From Bacteroidaceae bacterium (GTDB lineage: Bacteria > Bacteroidota > Bacteroidia > Bacteroidales > Bacteroidaceae), in contig JAFUNW010000033.1 of the NCBI GenBank assembly GCA_017472905.1, positions 1-35,178 of the forward strand: a stretch of 35,178 nucleotides of DNA. Direction: 5' to 3'. Each line of letters starts with the position of its first letter. The stretch's first letter is position 1. Made by a program: the position numbers and the translations under genes. Below, in pieces: positions 15,340 to 25,005 of the stretch. Under the pieces are notes generated by a model. That model did no database searches, was not told where the DNA came from, and saw only the letters and a program-made list of their open reading frames with translations.

Positions 15340-17895
15340 ATGAAAAAAACTACACTAATGAAGAGTGTCTTGACACTCATTGCCCTTGTCGCTTCGCTTC
15401 TTCCGGGACGCGCACAAGTAGCTTCAATGGCAGACCTGTATGGAACTTACACGTTTACGGCTGATGTAAATGTGACTGATGCCGGTCAATCTTTGACCGA
15501 CCACTTCAAGAACGATTGCGAGGTAGTCATTACCAAATGTTCTTTCGGAATTTATGACGGAGAAATTCAAGGATTGGCCGGTGCTACTGCTGCACAAAGT
15601 ATAAACGGCATTGACCTAACAGCCAACACCATCAAGATTACCAACCCGAACGGTAACGGCCTATGGGGTGGTGGATTGTATATGAGTAACACTGAGGGCA
15701 TTTATCCTTTTAGCGGAGGTTATAGCGATATTCTTTATACATTCGATCCTTCGACCAAGACCATTACATTGCCCGACTTCACTTTGGTAACTTGTGATCA
15801 TTCTGTTCCGAGTGCAACCATTGTGGCAACTTTTACCAATGCCAAATTGACTTTGGTTGAGAGTGAAAATATCGATGTCGCCGACTTGAGCGGTGATTGG
15901 CATTTTACTGCCGGCCAGGGAACCTATGATACAATGGAAGGTTCTACTCTGCCAACCGAATTCGACATGACACTGACTGCTACAGACGAAAACAAGAAGA
16001 ATTACGACATCAGTCTGACTTTGGGTGACTACGCACCTTTGGCTTTGACTGCGACATTCGATGGTGTAACTTTGACCATTCCGTTCAATGAAACTTACTT
16101 TGACGTTGAAAACAAGATTGGAATCGTGAACATGTACGGCGAAAAGCGTCCGGGAACCATTACATTCAATATGCTCAACGAGAATCTGCTTTCGCTTACC
16201 AGCGGTATGACGATAGCCCAAGACTCTATCAGTGTTGATATGAAAGGAAGATACATGCAGTGGTACATGAGCGGATCTGCCAAGAAGCAAGGAGCCGAAG
16301 AGGTTTCTACAACTTGGGATGGAACTTACACAGTGAAAGCCGGAAGCATCTATAAGGCTAAAGAAGACTATGAATATCCCGAAACCTTCGAGATGGAAGT
16401 GACTTATAATGCCGATTATGACATGTATCTTGTTACCAAGTTCTTGGGCGAAGATGTCGCTACACTCAACAACGGTGGCCTTTTGCTGACTCCTTCAGCT
16501 GATGAACCTAACAAAGCAGAAATCAAGACCGGTGGTTTCTTGAGAACCATTGAGCGTGGTGCACAATATCTTTGCTTGAAAGATATGAATCTTTCTGACG
16601 CTAACGCTACTTTGATTCTTACGCGATTGGAAGATGGTACTTACACCATTAGCGACTTCTGTGTAAGCTACATGACTTACAATACCGATTATACTCAAAA
16701 GCACGAATTGGCAGCTTTCTATCAGACTGTAACCGCCGAGAAAGCCCTGGCAGAAGAGCCTTTTACATGGGCCAATACTTTTGCAGTGAAAGTTGGTGGT
16801 GTAGATGTTTACAAGGAAATCGAAGGATACACTTATCCGACCGAGTTCGAAATGGAGGTATCTTATAATGCCGATTATGACGTGTATCTTGTTACCAAGT
16901 TCTTGGGTGAAGATTTAGTTCTGCTCAATAACGGTGGAATTCGTCTGACAGTTTCTGCTGACGACCCCAACAAGGCTGAACTTGCTACGGACAACGCTTA
17001 TTTGAAAACGATTGTTGCAGGAGAAAGCTACCTTGCATTGAAGGACATGAACCTTTCTTCATCTCCTATTACTTTAACATATAATGGTGATGGAACTGTG
17101 ACCATTGATAACTTCTGTGTAAGCTACCTGACCTATGATGAATCTTGGAATCAGCAACATGCAGCAGCAGCTCTTTACAAGGATGTAACTGCTACAATTG
17201 CCGAAGAAGAGGAAAAACCGTTGCCTACAGAGTTTACTTGGGCCGATGTCTTCACAGTGAAAACTTCCAATGTAACTGTTTATAAGGAAATCGAAGGATA
17301 TACTTATCCGACTGAGTTCGAAATGGAAGTGACTTATTATGAGGACTATGACATGTATCTCGTTACCAAGTTCTTAGGTGAAGATGTTTCTACACTCAAC
17401 AACGGTGGTATTCGTCTGACAGTTTCTGCTGACGACCCCAACAAGGCTGAACTTGCTACGGACAACGCTTATTTGAAAACGATTGTTGCAGGAGAAAGCT
17501 ACCTTGCATTGAAGGACATGAACCTTGCTTCAAATCCCCTTACGTTGACACACAACGGAGACGGAACAGTGACCATTAGCGACTTCTGTGTAAGTTATTT
17601 GACTTATGATGAATCATATAGCCAAATTCATGCAGCGGCTGCACTCTATAGCGGAGTTACGGCTTCCGGTTCCTTTGCACTCGTAGGTGTAGAAGAAGTT
17701 GAAACTGCTCCGGCGTTGAATGTTTGGTCAGCCAACGGAACCATCTATGTCGGTGGTGAAGTACAAAACATCACGGTTTACGACATGAGCGGACGCACTG
17801 TATTCTGCGGTGTTGCTTCTCAAGTAAACGGGTTGAACAAAGGATTGTACATAGTAAAAGCAGAAAATACAGTAGCAAAAGTTGCTGTAAAATAA
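15340..17895 (+). CDS. Secreted repeat protein with T9SS-type C-terminal signal
   Basis: The 851-residue product has a signal peptide (to about residue 25, ending LLPGRAQ) and no family I can name. Two N-terminal lipocalin- or DUF-like beta units begin DLYGTYTFTAD and DLSGDWHFTAG. Three tandem units of about 155 residues follow (roughly 325-478, 479-634 and 635-775), each carrying YPxxFEMEVxYxxDYDxYLVTKFLGED, an LTPSADxPNKAE-like strand and ISDFCVSYxTY. The end (about 790-851: LNVWSANGTIYV, NITVYDMSGRTVF, GLYIVKAENTVAKVAVK) matches T9SS type A sorting domains, so the protein should reach the cell surface. Units 2 and 3 share 117 identical bases. A strong hairpin at 17909-17962 separates it from susC. 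A substrate-binding or adhesive role is a guess. Confidence 0.8.
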   Translation: MKKTTLMKSVLTLIALVASLLPGRAQVASMADLYGTYTFTADVNVTDAGQSLTDHFKNDCEVVITKCSFGIYDGEIQGLAGATAAQSINGIDLTANTIKITNPNGNGLWGGGLYMSNTEGIYPFSGGYSDILYTFDPSTKTITLPDFTLVTCDHSVPSATIVATFTNAKLTLVESENIDVADLSGDWHFTAGQGTYDTMEGSTLPTEFDMTLTATDENKKNYDISLTLGDYAPLALTATFDGVTLTIPFNETYFDVENKIGIVNMYGEKRPGTITFNMLNENLLSLTSGMTIAQDSISVDMKGRYMQWYMSGSAKKQGAEEVSTTWDGTYTVKAGSIYKAKEDYEYPETFEMEVTYNADYDMYLVTKFLGEDVATLNNGGLLLTPSADEPNKAEIKTGGFLRTIERGAQYLCLKDMNLSDANATLILTRLEDGTYTISDFCVSYMTYNTDYTQKHELAAFYQTVTAEKALAEEPFTWANTFAVKVGGVDVYKEIEGYTYPTEFEMEVSYNADYDVYLVTKFLGEDLVLLNNGGIRLTVSADDPNKAELATDNAYLKTIVAGESYLALKDMNLSSSPITLTYNGDGTVTIDNFCVSYLTYDESWNQQHAAAALYKDVTATIAEEEEKPLPTEFTWADVFTVKTSNVTVYKEIEGYTYPTEFEMEVTYYEDYDMYLVTKFLGEDVSTLNNGGIRLTVSADDPNKAELATDNAYLKTIVAGESYLALKDMNLASNPLTLTHNGDGTVTISDFCVSYLTYDESYSQIHAAAALYSGVTASGSFALVGVEEVETAPALNVWSANGTIYVGGEVQNITVYDMSGRTVFCGVASQVNGLNKGLYIVKAENTVAKVAVK
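16939..17526 (+). repeat. Pair of identical 117-bp direct repeats inside the repeat protein gene
   Basis: Bases 16939-17055 and 17410-17526 are identical over 117 bp, with a 471-bp period (157 codons). Flanking parts of the same protein units differ clearly, so identity is limited to one segment of each unit. Recent duplication or gene conversion is the likely cause. Confidence 0.9.
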
Positions 17896-17907
17896 TAAAA
17901 TGATTCT

Positions 17908-17970
17908 TTTTGAGTTTGTAAGTTTGTAACAGTCTGCAAAGACGCAAACTTACAAACTCAAAGTTTTTTA
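17908..17970 (+). terminator. Hairpin terminator between the repeat protein and susC
   Basis: Perfect 18-bp arms (17909-17926 TTTGAGTTTGTAAGTTTG and 17945-17962) enclose 18 nt and are followed by GTTTTTTAAT. It lies 13 bp after the repeat-protein stop and 39 bp before susC. No promoter is obvious between it and susC, so partial read-through may set the ratio of upstream to downstream transcripts. Confidence 0.8.
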
Positions 17971-18001
17971 ATATCTAACAACAAACTCAATTTATCAGCG
18001 G

Positions 18002-21000
18002 ATGAAAAAGAATCCTATCGGACAAACACTCACCGGACTGTTGATAGCTGTCGGATTGTCAACTGCTCCTCTAGGAGTTGCAGCCAATACTTCAGGTCAT
18101 CATCCTGTTTTCGGAAAGATGCCTAACGAACAAACGCAGCCACGCATCACAGGTGTAGTAATTGATAACCAAACGGGAGATCCCCTAATTGGAGTGACAG
18201 TGTCTATCGTAAAAAGTGGTAAAGTGGAAACCGGTGTCGTAACCGATATTGATGGCCGATTCGACTTGAAAGCATCGGATGGAGATTACGAAGTACACAT
18301 TTCCTATATAGGTTATCAAACACACGTATTGAAACCCGGTCGGGATAAGATGGAAAACGTACACATCCGCTTACGGGAAGAAGAACATAGTCTCAACGAT
18401 GTGGTTGTAACCGGCTTCTTCAACAAAAGCAAGAAAAGTTTTACCGGGTCGGTAACCCAAATCAACGGAGCTGACCTCAAACAAGTCAGTGGGGTAAACA
18501 TTGTCAGTGCCATTGCTGCATTGACTCCGGGCATGGCTATGGTACAGAATACAGCCCAAGGTTCAAATCCTAACCACGTACCTGAATTGGTATTGCGCGG
18601 TATGACCTCATTCAGCAACAGCGGACAGGAGGTTAATCAACCGACCATCATTTTGGACGGTACGGAAATCACCATGCAAGACCTCTATGACCTCGACATC
18701 AACGAAGTAGAGACCATCAACGTGCTGAAAGATGCTTCGGCTACAGCCCTCTATGGTTCAAAGGCGGCCAACGGAGTGATTGTCATAACCCGTAAACCGT
18801 TGGCAGAAAGCACCCTGCGCGTACAATACAACTTTACAGGAAACTTACAAACTCCGATTCTTAGTGATTATGATGTGCTGAATGCATACGAGAAGCTGCG
18901 CTATGAACAGATGGCCGGTCTATACGATGCAGGAGGAAACATCGAAGAACAATACGAACTGGATAACCTTTATAATCAACGTTACAAGGCAGTGATGGCC
19001 GGACAAAACAGCGATTGGCTTTCACAACCGGCGCGTACATCATTCAGCCAGGACCATTCATTGCGCCTTTATGGTGGAGCACAAAATTTGCGTTACGAAC
19101 TGACCGGACGCTTTGCCGATACCAAGGGAGTGATGAAGGACGATTACCGCCGCAGATACAATCTTGGCTTTAAATTGGATTACTTTATCAACAATTCCAT
19201 ACAAATTTCAAACCGAACAACTTACGCCGAAATCAAGGCTCAAAATACTCCTTATGGAACATTCTCGGAATATGTACTGATGAACCCTTACGAACGTATG
19301 TATAACGAAGATGGATCGCCTAATACCAATTTGGCTTGGGATTTGGATAATCCCCTCTATGAAGCTAGTCTCGGAAGCTATAGCCGCAACGGAACAAATA
19401 CGTTTACCAACGTAACTGATTTCCGTTGGGATATCAACAATCAATTCCGTCTGACAGGACACTTTAACATTACCAGCGAAACGGGATGGAGCGACATCTT
19501 TGTTTCACCCAAATCACGTACATTTAAAGATGAAACAGATCTGACGAAGAAAGGATCGAGTACACAAATAGACAGTAAATCTACGAGCTACAATGCCAAC
19601 ATTGTGGCTACCTTCAATAAGATATTTGAAGATGAATCTCTCATCAGTGCCAATGCCGGATGGGAAATCAATCATTCGGAGATGAGTAGTAAAACTTTGC
19701 AAGCCATCGGATTCTTCAATGACAAGAATTCGTATATCGGCAATGCAGCAGGATACCCTACAAACCAGAAACCTTACGGTGATTTGGCTGAATCTGCCGA
19801 TGTGGGTGTGTTTGTTACCGGAAACTACTCGTGGCGCAATCGTTATTTTGCCGATGCTACATGGCGCGTTACCGGTTCGTCCCAATTCGGTGCAAACAAT
19901 CGTTATGGCCACTTTTGGTCCGGAGGTATCGGATGGAACGTACTGAACGAACCTTTCATGAAAGATATAAAGGAACACTTCGATCTCTTTAAAGTGCGAG
20001 GAAGTGCCGGATATACGGGTAAGGTCAGCTTTAGCCCATTCCAAGCCATGACCATGTATCAGTATAGCAACGAGTATGAGTATAAGAACGGTATTGGTGC
20101 CATCCCTCTTGCTATCGGGAACGTAGACCTTTGTTGGGAACGCACCATGAACTACAATGTTGGATTGGATTTCAGTATGTTCAACAAACGATTGAACATT
20201 GTAGTGGATGCCTACATCCGAAATACCACAGACTTGTTGTTGGATAAATCCAAAGCTCCTTCTACGGGAGTTACTACTGCCAAGTCGAATTTGGGTGAAA
20301 TGCAAAACAAAGGTATCGAATTCCAAGTAGACGGATACATTTTCCGTAACAGCGAATTCTCGTGGAAATTGGGAACTAGCGGATACATGAACCGCAACAA
20401 GATTACTAAAATCAACAAGGCTTTGGAGGAAATCAACAAAGAAAACCAAGAGAATGCCTCTACCTCATTGGCTCCTCTTCCTCAATATGCAGAAGGAGAA
20501 AGTACGACAGCTTTGAAGCTTGTTCGTTCGGCCGGCATTGATCCGGCTACCGGTAAAGAGGTTTATATCAAGCGAGATGGAACGCTTACGTTTGATTATG
20601 ACCCGACCGACCGCGTTCTCATTGGTGATACGGAACCCAAATACACAGGAACGTTTAATACGCATCTCTATTGGAAAGGATTCAGTCTCTACGCTCTCTT
20701 TAATTTCCGTTTGGGAGCTTGGATTTATAATACGACCCGTATTACAAAGGTGGAAGGAAGCGATCCGATGCAAAATGCCGATCAACGTGTGTTCGATGAC
20801 CGTTGGAAACAACCCGGAGACATTGCTTTCTATAAAAATATAGCAGACAGCAGTCGTCCGAACCAAACAGACCGCTTTGCCGAAGAGGAGAACATGATTT
20901 CTTTGGGTACGCTGAACTTGAGTTATGAATTCCCCGAGAAGTTATACAAGCCTTTACACCTGAGAAACCTGCGTGCCGGAATTAATTTCACCGACATCTT

Positions 21001-21085
21001 GCGGCTTTCCAGCGTAAAGATTGAGCGGGGTACAAACTACCTTTATAGCCAAGGATTTGAAATTAACCTAAGCGCGACATTCTGA
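18002..21085 (+). CDS. SusC/RagA-type TonB-linked outer membrane receptor
   Basis: The 1027-residue product has a signal peptide (about 1-28). A carboxypeptidase-regulatory-like domain (about 48-125: ITGVVIDNQTGDPLIGVTVS, then YEVHISYIGYQ) follows, then a plug domain with LNDVVVTGFFNKSKKSFTGS and the SusC-specific VLKDASATALYGSKAANGVI. The rest is a 22-strand type beta barrel ending in a strand with terminal phenylalanine (GFEINLSATF). SusC proteins import large nutrients across the outer membrane using TonB energy, with the SusD partner as a lid. The gene precedes susD by 37 bp. Specificity cannot be read from the sequence, but the neighbouring lipoproteins and peptidase point to peptides. 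No sigma/anti-sigma pair is adjacent. Confidence 0.95.
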   Translation: MKKNPIGQTLTGLLIAVGLSTAPLGVAANTSGHHPVFGKMPNEQTQPRITGVVIDNQTGDPLIGVTVSIVKSGKVETGVVTDIDGRFDLKASDGDYEVHISYIGYQTHVLKPGRDKMENVHIRLREEEHSLNDVVVTGFFNKSKKSFTGSVTQINGADLKQVSGVNIVSAIAALTPGMAMVQNTAQGSNPNHVPELVLRGMTSFSNSGQEVNQPTIILDGTEITMQDLYDLDINEVETINVLKDASATALYGSKAANGVIVITRKPLAESTLRVQYNFTGNLQTPILSDYDVLNAYEKLRYEQMAGLYDAGGNIEEQYELDNLYNQRYKAVMAGQNSDWLSQPARTSFSQDHSLRLYGGAQNLRYELTGRFADTKGVMKDDYRRRYNLGFKLDYFINNSIQISNRTTYAEIKAQNTPYGTFSEYVLMNPYERMYNEDGSPNTNLAWDLDNPLYEASLGSYSRNGTNTFTNVTDFRWDINNQFRLTGHFNITSETGWSDIFVSPKSRTFKDETDLTKKGSSTQIDSKSTSYNANIVATFNKIFEDESLISANAGWEINHSEMSSKTLQAIGFFNDKNSYIGNAAGYPTNQKPYGDLAESADVGVFVTGNYSWRNRYFADATWRVTGSSQFGANNRYGHFWSGGIGWNVLNEPFMKDIKEHFDLFKVRGSAGYTGKVSFSPFQAMTMYQYSNEYEYKNGIGAIPLAIGNVDLCWERTMNYNVGLDFSMFNKRLNIVVDAYIRNTTDLLLDKSKAPSTGVTTAKSNLGEMQNKGIEFQVDGYIFRNSEFSWKLGTSGYMNRNKITKINKALEEINKENQENASTSLAPLPQYAEGESTTALKLVRSAGIDPATGKEVYIKRDGTLTFDYDPTDRVLIGDTEPKYTGTFNTHLYWKGFSLYALFNFRLGAWIYNTTRITKVEGSDPMQNADQRVFDDRWKQPGDIAFYKNIADSSRPNQTDRFAEEENMISLGTLNLSYEFPEKLYKPLHLRNLRAGINFTDILRLSSVKIERGTNYLYSQGFEINLSATF

Positions 21086-21122
21086 CAAAATCAACAATTA
21101 AAAACTAAAAGTTAAAAGCCGA

Positions 21123-22559
21123 ATGAAGACTTTCAAACATATATGTATCGTATTGGCATGTGGATTTGCTTTAGCCGCATGCGATGATTTTCTGGATATT
21201 ACTCCTGAAGGACAAATCAAGGGGGATGAACTGTTCTTTACTCCTGAAGGTGTGGAAGATGCGCTCAGTGGAGCCTATTCACAGATGCGTAACTCAGCAC
21301 TCTATGGACAGGAACTTTCTTTTTCCAATATTGAGATATTGGCACAGAACTTAAGTTGTAAAGGAAACATCCCCCTTACGGCATTGAGTAACTACGAGTA
21401 TGACAACACGAATGTGAAAGGCATGTTCGAGGCTCTTTGGACTGCCATGTATAAGAACATTTCCAACGTGAATGCTATTTTGGCTGCCGGTCCGGTTGCT
21501 TCGGCCAAAGAATATCCCTATACTATATATAAAGGTGAAGCATTGGGTTTGCGTGCTTTCATGCACTTCGACCTGATGCGTCTTTTTGCAGAACAGATTA
21601 CTCAGAATCCGGAAGCAGAAGGCATACCCTATGCTACCGATTTTTCGCTCAAAACTCCCGAGTTTGAGAGCATTGCTAAAAACTATGAACATGTTTTGGC
21701 CGATTTGAAAGAGGCAGAACGCTTGTTAGCTAATGAAACACAACATGTGAATGACCGTCTTTTCATGACTGATCGTCAAATTCATTGCAACCTCTTTGCT
21801 GTACAAGCATTGTTGGCTCGTGTTTATTTGACAATGGGGGATAAGGAGAATGCGGCTTTTTATGCCAAGAAAGTGATAGGCGAAAGTCCTTACATGCTGA
21901 ATGTCAAAACAGCTATCAACGGAGATGTTGCCGGCGTTCTTTCTCGGAATGAAACGATTTTCGGTATCTATTTCGCAGAATTCTATAGCAACGTCTACGA
22001 TAAATTACAGATTAACAAAAGTTTCTCCTCTTTAAATCCACGCGGTGATGTGGAAAGCATTTACGAACAGCAGGCAGAAGGATTGGACTATCGTACGGCC
22101 GCTTATTTCACATCCATTGATTTAGGTGGTACACCAACCTTGCGTTTGAGTAAACTTACTGATCCTTATGAGTTGCAGAACATCGGTTCTTCGCGTCCTA
22201 AAGAATTGATTCAAGGAGTCAACCTCATCCGTATGCCAGAGATGTACTACATTATGGCTGAGGCTTTGTTGGAAACCAATCCGGACAGTGCCACTTGGTA
22301 TTTCGATCAAGTTTTGGAGTCACGTGGATTGACTCCATTGGCTCAAAGAACTATTCCGCAGACACTGACTCAGGAACTGATCAATCTTGAACGTTTCAAA
22401 GAATACTTTGGCGAGGGGCAGACTTTCTTTAATCTCAAACGACAAAATTTACCCATCAACGGTTGGGATGTAGCTACGGGTACAGAAAAAAATATTCCGG
22501 CTGCAACCAAAGTTTATGTCATTCCCATCCCGGATAGCGAATACGAAAACAGACTTTGA
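21123..22559 (+). CDS. SusD/RagB-type nutrient-binding lipoprotein
   Basis: The 478-residue product has a lipobox FALAAC with the acylated cysteine at residue 20, followed by DDFLDITPEGQ, the standard start of SusD proteins. The helical tetratricopeptide-like framework is visible in NVNAILAAG, GEALGLRAFMHFDLMRLF and ALLARVYLTMGDKENAAFYAKKVI. The C-terminal RagB/SusD part contains the NLERFKEYFGEGQTFFNLKR segment and ends with the usual IPDSEYENRL-like tail. It sits on the cell surface and closes over its SusC partner during substrate capture. At 478 residues it is on the short side for SusD, and no carbohydrate-binding motif is obvious, which fits a peptide-type system better than a glycan one. 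Confidence 0.94.
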   Translation: MKTFKHICIVLACGFALAACDDFLDITPEGQIKGDELFFTPEGVEDALSGAYSQMRNSALYGQELSFSNIEILAQNLSCKGNIPLTALSNYEYDNTNVKGMFEALWTAMYKNISNVNAILAAGPVASAKEYPYTIYKGEALGLRAFMHFDLMRLFAEQITQNPEAEGIPYATDFSLKTPEFESIAKNYEHVLADLKEAERLLANETQHVNDRLFMTDRQIHCNLFAVQALLARVYLTMGDKENAAFYAKKVIGESPYMLNVKTAINGDVAGVLSRNETIFGIYFAEFYSNVYDKLQINKSFSSLNPRGDVESIYEQQAEGLDYRTAAYFTSIDLGGTPTLRLSKLTDPYELQNIGSSRPKELIQGVNLIRMPEMYYIMAEALLETNPDSATWYFDQVLESRGLTPLAQRTIPQTLTQELINLERFKEYFGEGQTFFNLKRQNLPINGWDVATGTEKNIPAATKVYVIPIPDSEYENRL

Positions 22560-22569
22560 AAAATGTAAT

Positions 22570-23391
22570 ATGACGAATGAAGCAATGAAGAATTACAATT
22601 ATATTATCGGAGCATTCGCCTTCACCTTGACTATTACCGCCTGTGAAGACGAAAATTATATGAAGTTCGATACCTCTTATACGGGTATCTACTTCGTGAA
22701 CGATTCTGCAGAATATTCTTTTAGTGTGACTCCCATTGACATAAGGGAATACACTCTAAAAATTCCTGTACAGATAATGGGAACTCCAACCAAAGAGGCA
22801 CGTCCCATTGGATATGAACTTGTTGCGCATGAAAGTACTGCTATTGAGGGGGTACAGTACATCATTGATGAAGCTATTATACATCCCGATTCTATTATGG
22901 GATATATTCCCATACGCATCTTGCGCAATGGATTGAAAGGTAGCTATGCCGAAGGATATGAACGTTACACGTTAACTCTTCGATTGACGAAGAATACCTA
23001 TTTTACCCCTACGCTTGATTCGCTCAACCAAGTACATCGAAGTAAGTTTGATAACGCAGTGGAGCAACCGGCTTGGTATAATGCTCACGGAGAGAAAGTA
23101 TGGCAAAAAATATATCTCGGAGAATGGCATCCTTATAAATTCATCAAAATGGTAGAGTACTTCCATGCTTTTAAAGAGATTCAACCCGAAACCTATAAGA
23201 AAATGGTGGCTCTTTATGGAGAGAATTTGGAACATATTGAATATGGAGATCCGTATCAATACCGTACGATATTTAGGAAACACATTTATTTGCCTATGTA
23301 CGAGCACTTCAATGATCCGGCAAATCGGGAACTGATTTTGGCTGAATATCCCGACTTCCCGTTCGACTTTCCTCATCCGTTTGCGGTATAA
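22570..23391 (+). CDS. DUF4843 lipoprotein of the SusCD locus
   Basis: The product has 273 residues from this ATG; a second start at 22585 gives 268 and a shorter n-region. The lipobox TITAC is followed by EDENYMKFDTSYTGIYF, the typical beginning of DUF4843. Beta-sandwich text follows (FSVTPIDIREYTLKIPVQIMG, YEGV-like segments, GYIPIRILR) and a C-terminal helical portion contains GEKVWQKIYLGEWHPYKF, which contacts neighbours in this type of locus. DUF4843 proteins are regularly found right after SusD. From memory, one of the two accessory lipoproteins in the B. thetaiotaomicron BT2261-2264 complex is of this kind. Function is probably surface capture or docking of substrate with SusC/SusD. 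It lies 10 bp after susD, so it is co-transcribed. Confidence 0.8.
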   Translation: MTNEAMKNYNYIIGAFAFTLTITACEDENYMKFDTSYTGIYFVNDSAEYSFSVTPIDIREYTLKIPVQIMGTPTKEARPIGYELVAHESTAIEGVQYIIDEAIIHPDSIMGYIPIRILRNGLKGSYAEGYERYTLTLRLTKNTYFTPTLDSLNQVHRSKFDNAVEQPAWYNAHGEKVWQKIYLGEWHPYKFIKMVEYFHAFKEIQPETYKKMVALYGENLEHIEYGDPYQYRTIFRKHIYLPMYEHFNDPANRELILAEYPDFPFDFPHPFAV

Positions 23392-23429
23392 TAATATAAT
23401 AAGGTGTAATCAATTAGAAATATTCAGCA

Positions 23430-24941
23430 ATGAAACTACAGAAGATATTGGCGATAGCTCTCTTGACAACGACTCTCGCCTCTTGTTTCGAAGATGAAAC
23501 AACTTGGGGTAACCGTCCCATATCAGAAATTGTCATTGACAGCACATCCATTCAATCGGTTTACAACGTTAATAAAAATGAGACTCTTACGATTTCCCCC
23601 GTTATCAGTCAAACAAGCGGAGAGAAAGAACTCACTTATACATGGGAAATCAATTTGGAGACCTATAGCCACGAGCCTGAATTTGTCTATGTGGGTAAAG
23701 AACTCGGAAGTTATCAATGTCGTTTAATTGTGGAAAATAGCGATGGTAAAACGTTTTATCCCTTTAAGTTGTACGTAAATTCTCCTTATGAGGAAGGAAT
23801 AACTGTCATCAGTAAAGACACCGAAGGAAACAGCATGCTCTCTTTCATGCTTACTCCGACCGATGGTAGTGAACCTATCGGCTTTATGAATGGAGATCAG
23901 TTCGCTGTGAACAATCCGGAATATACTTTTGCAGCCAATCCTGCCGATATGGTACAAAGTAGCGGAAGTCTTATCCTTGCTTGTCAAGGTGCAGCAGATG
24001 CTTCTTCACCGGCTACTATCTACTACCTTAATGAGAAAACGTTTGTTGTGGAAAATATGCTGACCGCTTCTGAATATTCCGATTTTAAACCTGTGCAGAT
24101 GGGTATTCCTTCTACGGGGGCTTCAGGAGTTGCTTATCCTATATTGTGTGAAAACGGAAAGGTTTATGAATTCTCTACTACCGAGGGTGCATTGGTGGAA
24201 CCCGTGAAACTGACCCATACCTATGCGCAGACAGCTATTGTTTATGATGAAGGAAAATATGGCTATTACAACCTGCTCTATTGGGATAAGGAAATAAACG
24301 CTCTCTCCCTGATTTACAACGGTTACGGTCCCTACTATTGTGGAAAAACATATTTGCAGAAACGGGATGCTTGTCAAGGTTCAGCCAATTTCTTCGATGG
24401 GTTGAGTATACGTAAAATGGTGCTTGTGCGCATGACCGATGAACAAAGGAAAGCAGGAACTGTTCCGGAGGCATTGATTATTACACAAAATGCCCAAGGT
24501 ATGTACCAAAGAACCTTTATGTCTGTTAACTTTTGGGAATATAATTATGAAACGATGGAAAATAACCTTTGGGACAATGGTGGATACAAAACTTGCGGCA
24601 TAGGTGAACTTTCTCTCAACGAAACGACACCATGTGTGGCCAATCATACATATCATTCCATGCTTTTTGCAGAAGGAAACAAAATCAAGTGTTGGAAATA
24701 CACTTCCAATCAATGGATTACTCAGGTCGGTGTGTTGCAAACCATTGGCTCTGAATCGGCTGTCATTACAGGTTTGGAATTGAGTGCTGACCATAAGAAG
24801 ACTTATGTTGCTTTCTATGAACCGGAAAAAGACGGTCTGAACGGTAGTGTTTGGGTAATTGATACTGATAAGGGTACTGTACTCCAACAATACAACAACG
24901 TTTGCTACCAACCGGTGAAGATTATGTATAAAAAGAAATAA
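23430..24941 (+). CDS. PKD-like surface lipoprotein
   Basis: The 503-residue product has a lipobox TLASC with cysteine 19. Residues about 35-115 form a PKD-like beta-sandwich: NETLTISPVISQ, ELTYTWEINLE and YQCRLIVENSDGKTFYPFKLYV are the characteristic strands. The remaining about 380 residues look like a beta-propeller or repeated beta-sheet domain, with recurring aromatic strand ends (GVAYPILCENGKVYEFST, YGYYNLLYWDKEINALSLI). This two-part form is that of the PKD-like family proteins encoded next to DUF4843 genes in Bacteroidota. It is expected on the cell surface as a further binding subunit of the SusCD complex. It lies 38 bp after the DUF4843 gene. I see no catalytic motif. Confidence 0.8.
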   Translation: MKLQKILAIALLTTTLASCFEDETTWGNRPISEIVIDSTSIQSVYNVNKNETLTISPVISQTSGEKELTYTWEINLETYSHEPEFVYVGKELGSYQCRLIVENSDGKTFYPFKLYVNSPYEEGITVISKDTEGNSMLSFMLTPTDGSEPIGFMNGDQFAVNNPEYTFAANPADMVQSSGSLILACQGAADASSPATIYYLNEKTFVVENMLTASEYSDFKPVQMGIPSTGASGVAYPILCENGKVYEFSTTEGALVEPVKLTHTYAQTAIVYDEGKYGYYNLLYWDKEINALSLIYNGYGPYYCGKTYLQKRDACQGSANFFDGLSIRKMVLVRMTDEQRKAGTVPEALIITQNAQGMYQRTFMSVNFWEYNYETMENNLWDNGGYKTCGIGELSLNETTPCVANHTYHSMLFAEGNKIKCWKYTSNQWITQVGVLQTIGSESAVITGLELSADHKKTYVAFYEPEKDGLNGSVWVIDTDKGTVLQQYNNVCYQPVKIMYKKK

Positions 24942-24950
24942 ACTTTATAA

Positions 24951-24986
24951 AGTACTGAGTGAACCCTATGCGGTTTACTTTGTACT
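24951..24986 (+). repeat. Imperfect hairpin between the PKD-like gene and the M16 gene
   Basis: Arms 24951-24965 and 24972-24986 pair at 14 of 15 positions (two wobbles) around a 6-nt loop. There is no following T run, so a terminator is unlikely. It may stabilise or process the transcript just before the M16 peptidase start at 25006. Confidence 0.45.
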
Positions 24987-25005
24987 ATTGTTATAAGAAC
25001 TCTGT

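Noticed and set aside
17909..17962. Inverted repeats before susC as an invertible promoter switch
   Set aside because: Only 18 nt separates the arms, with no promoter between them, and a T run follows. A terminator is the simpler reading, and no invertase gene is in the window.
24951..24986. Hairpin before the M16 gene as a terminator
   Set aside because: No T run follows and the M16 gene is only 20 bp downstream in the same direction.
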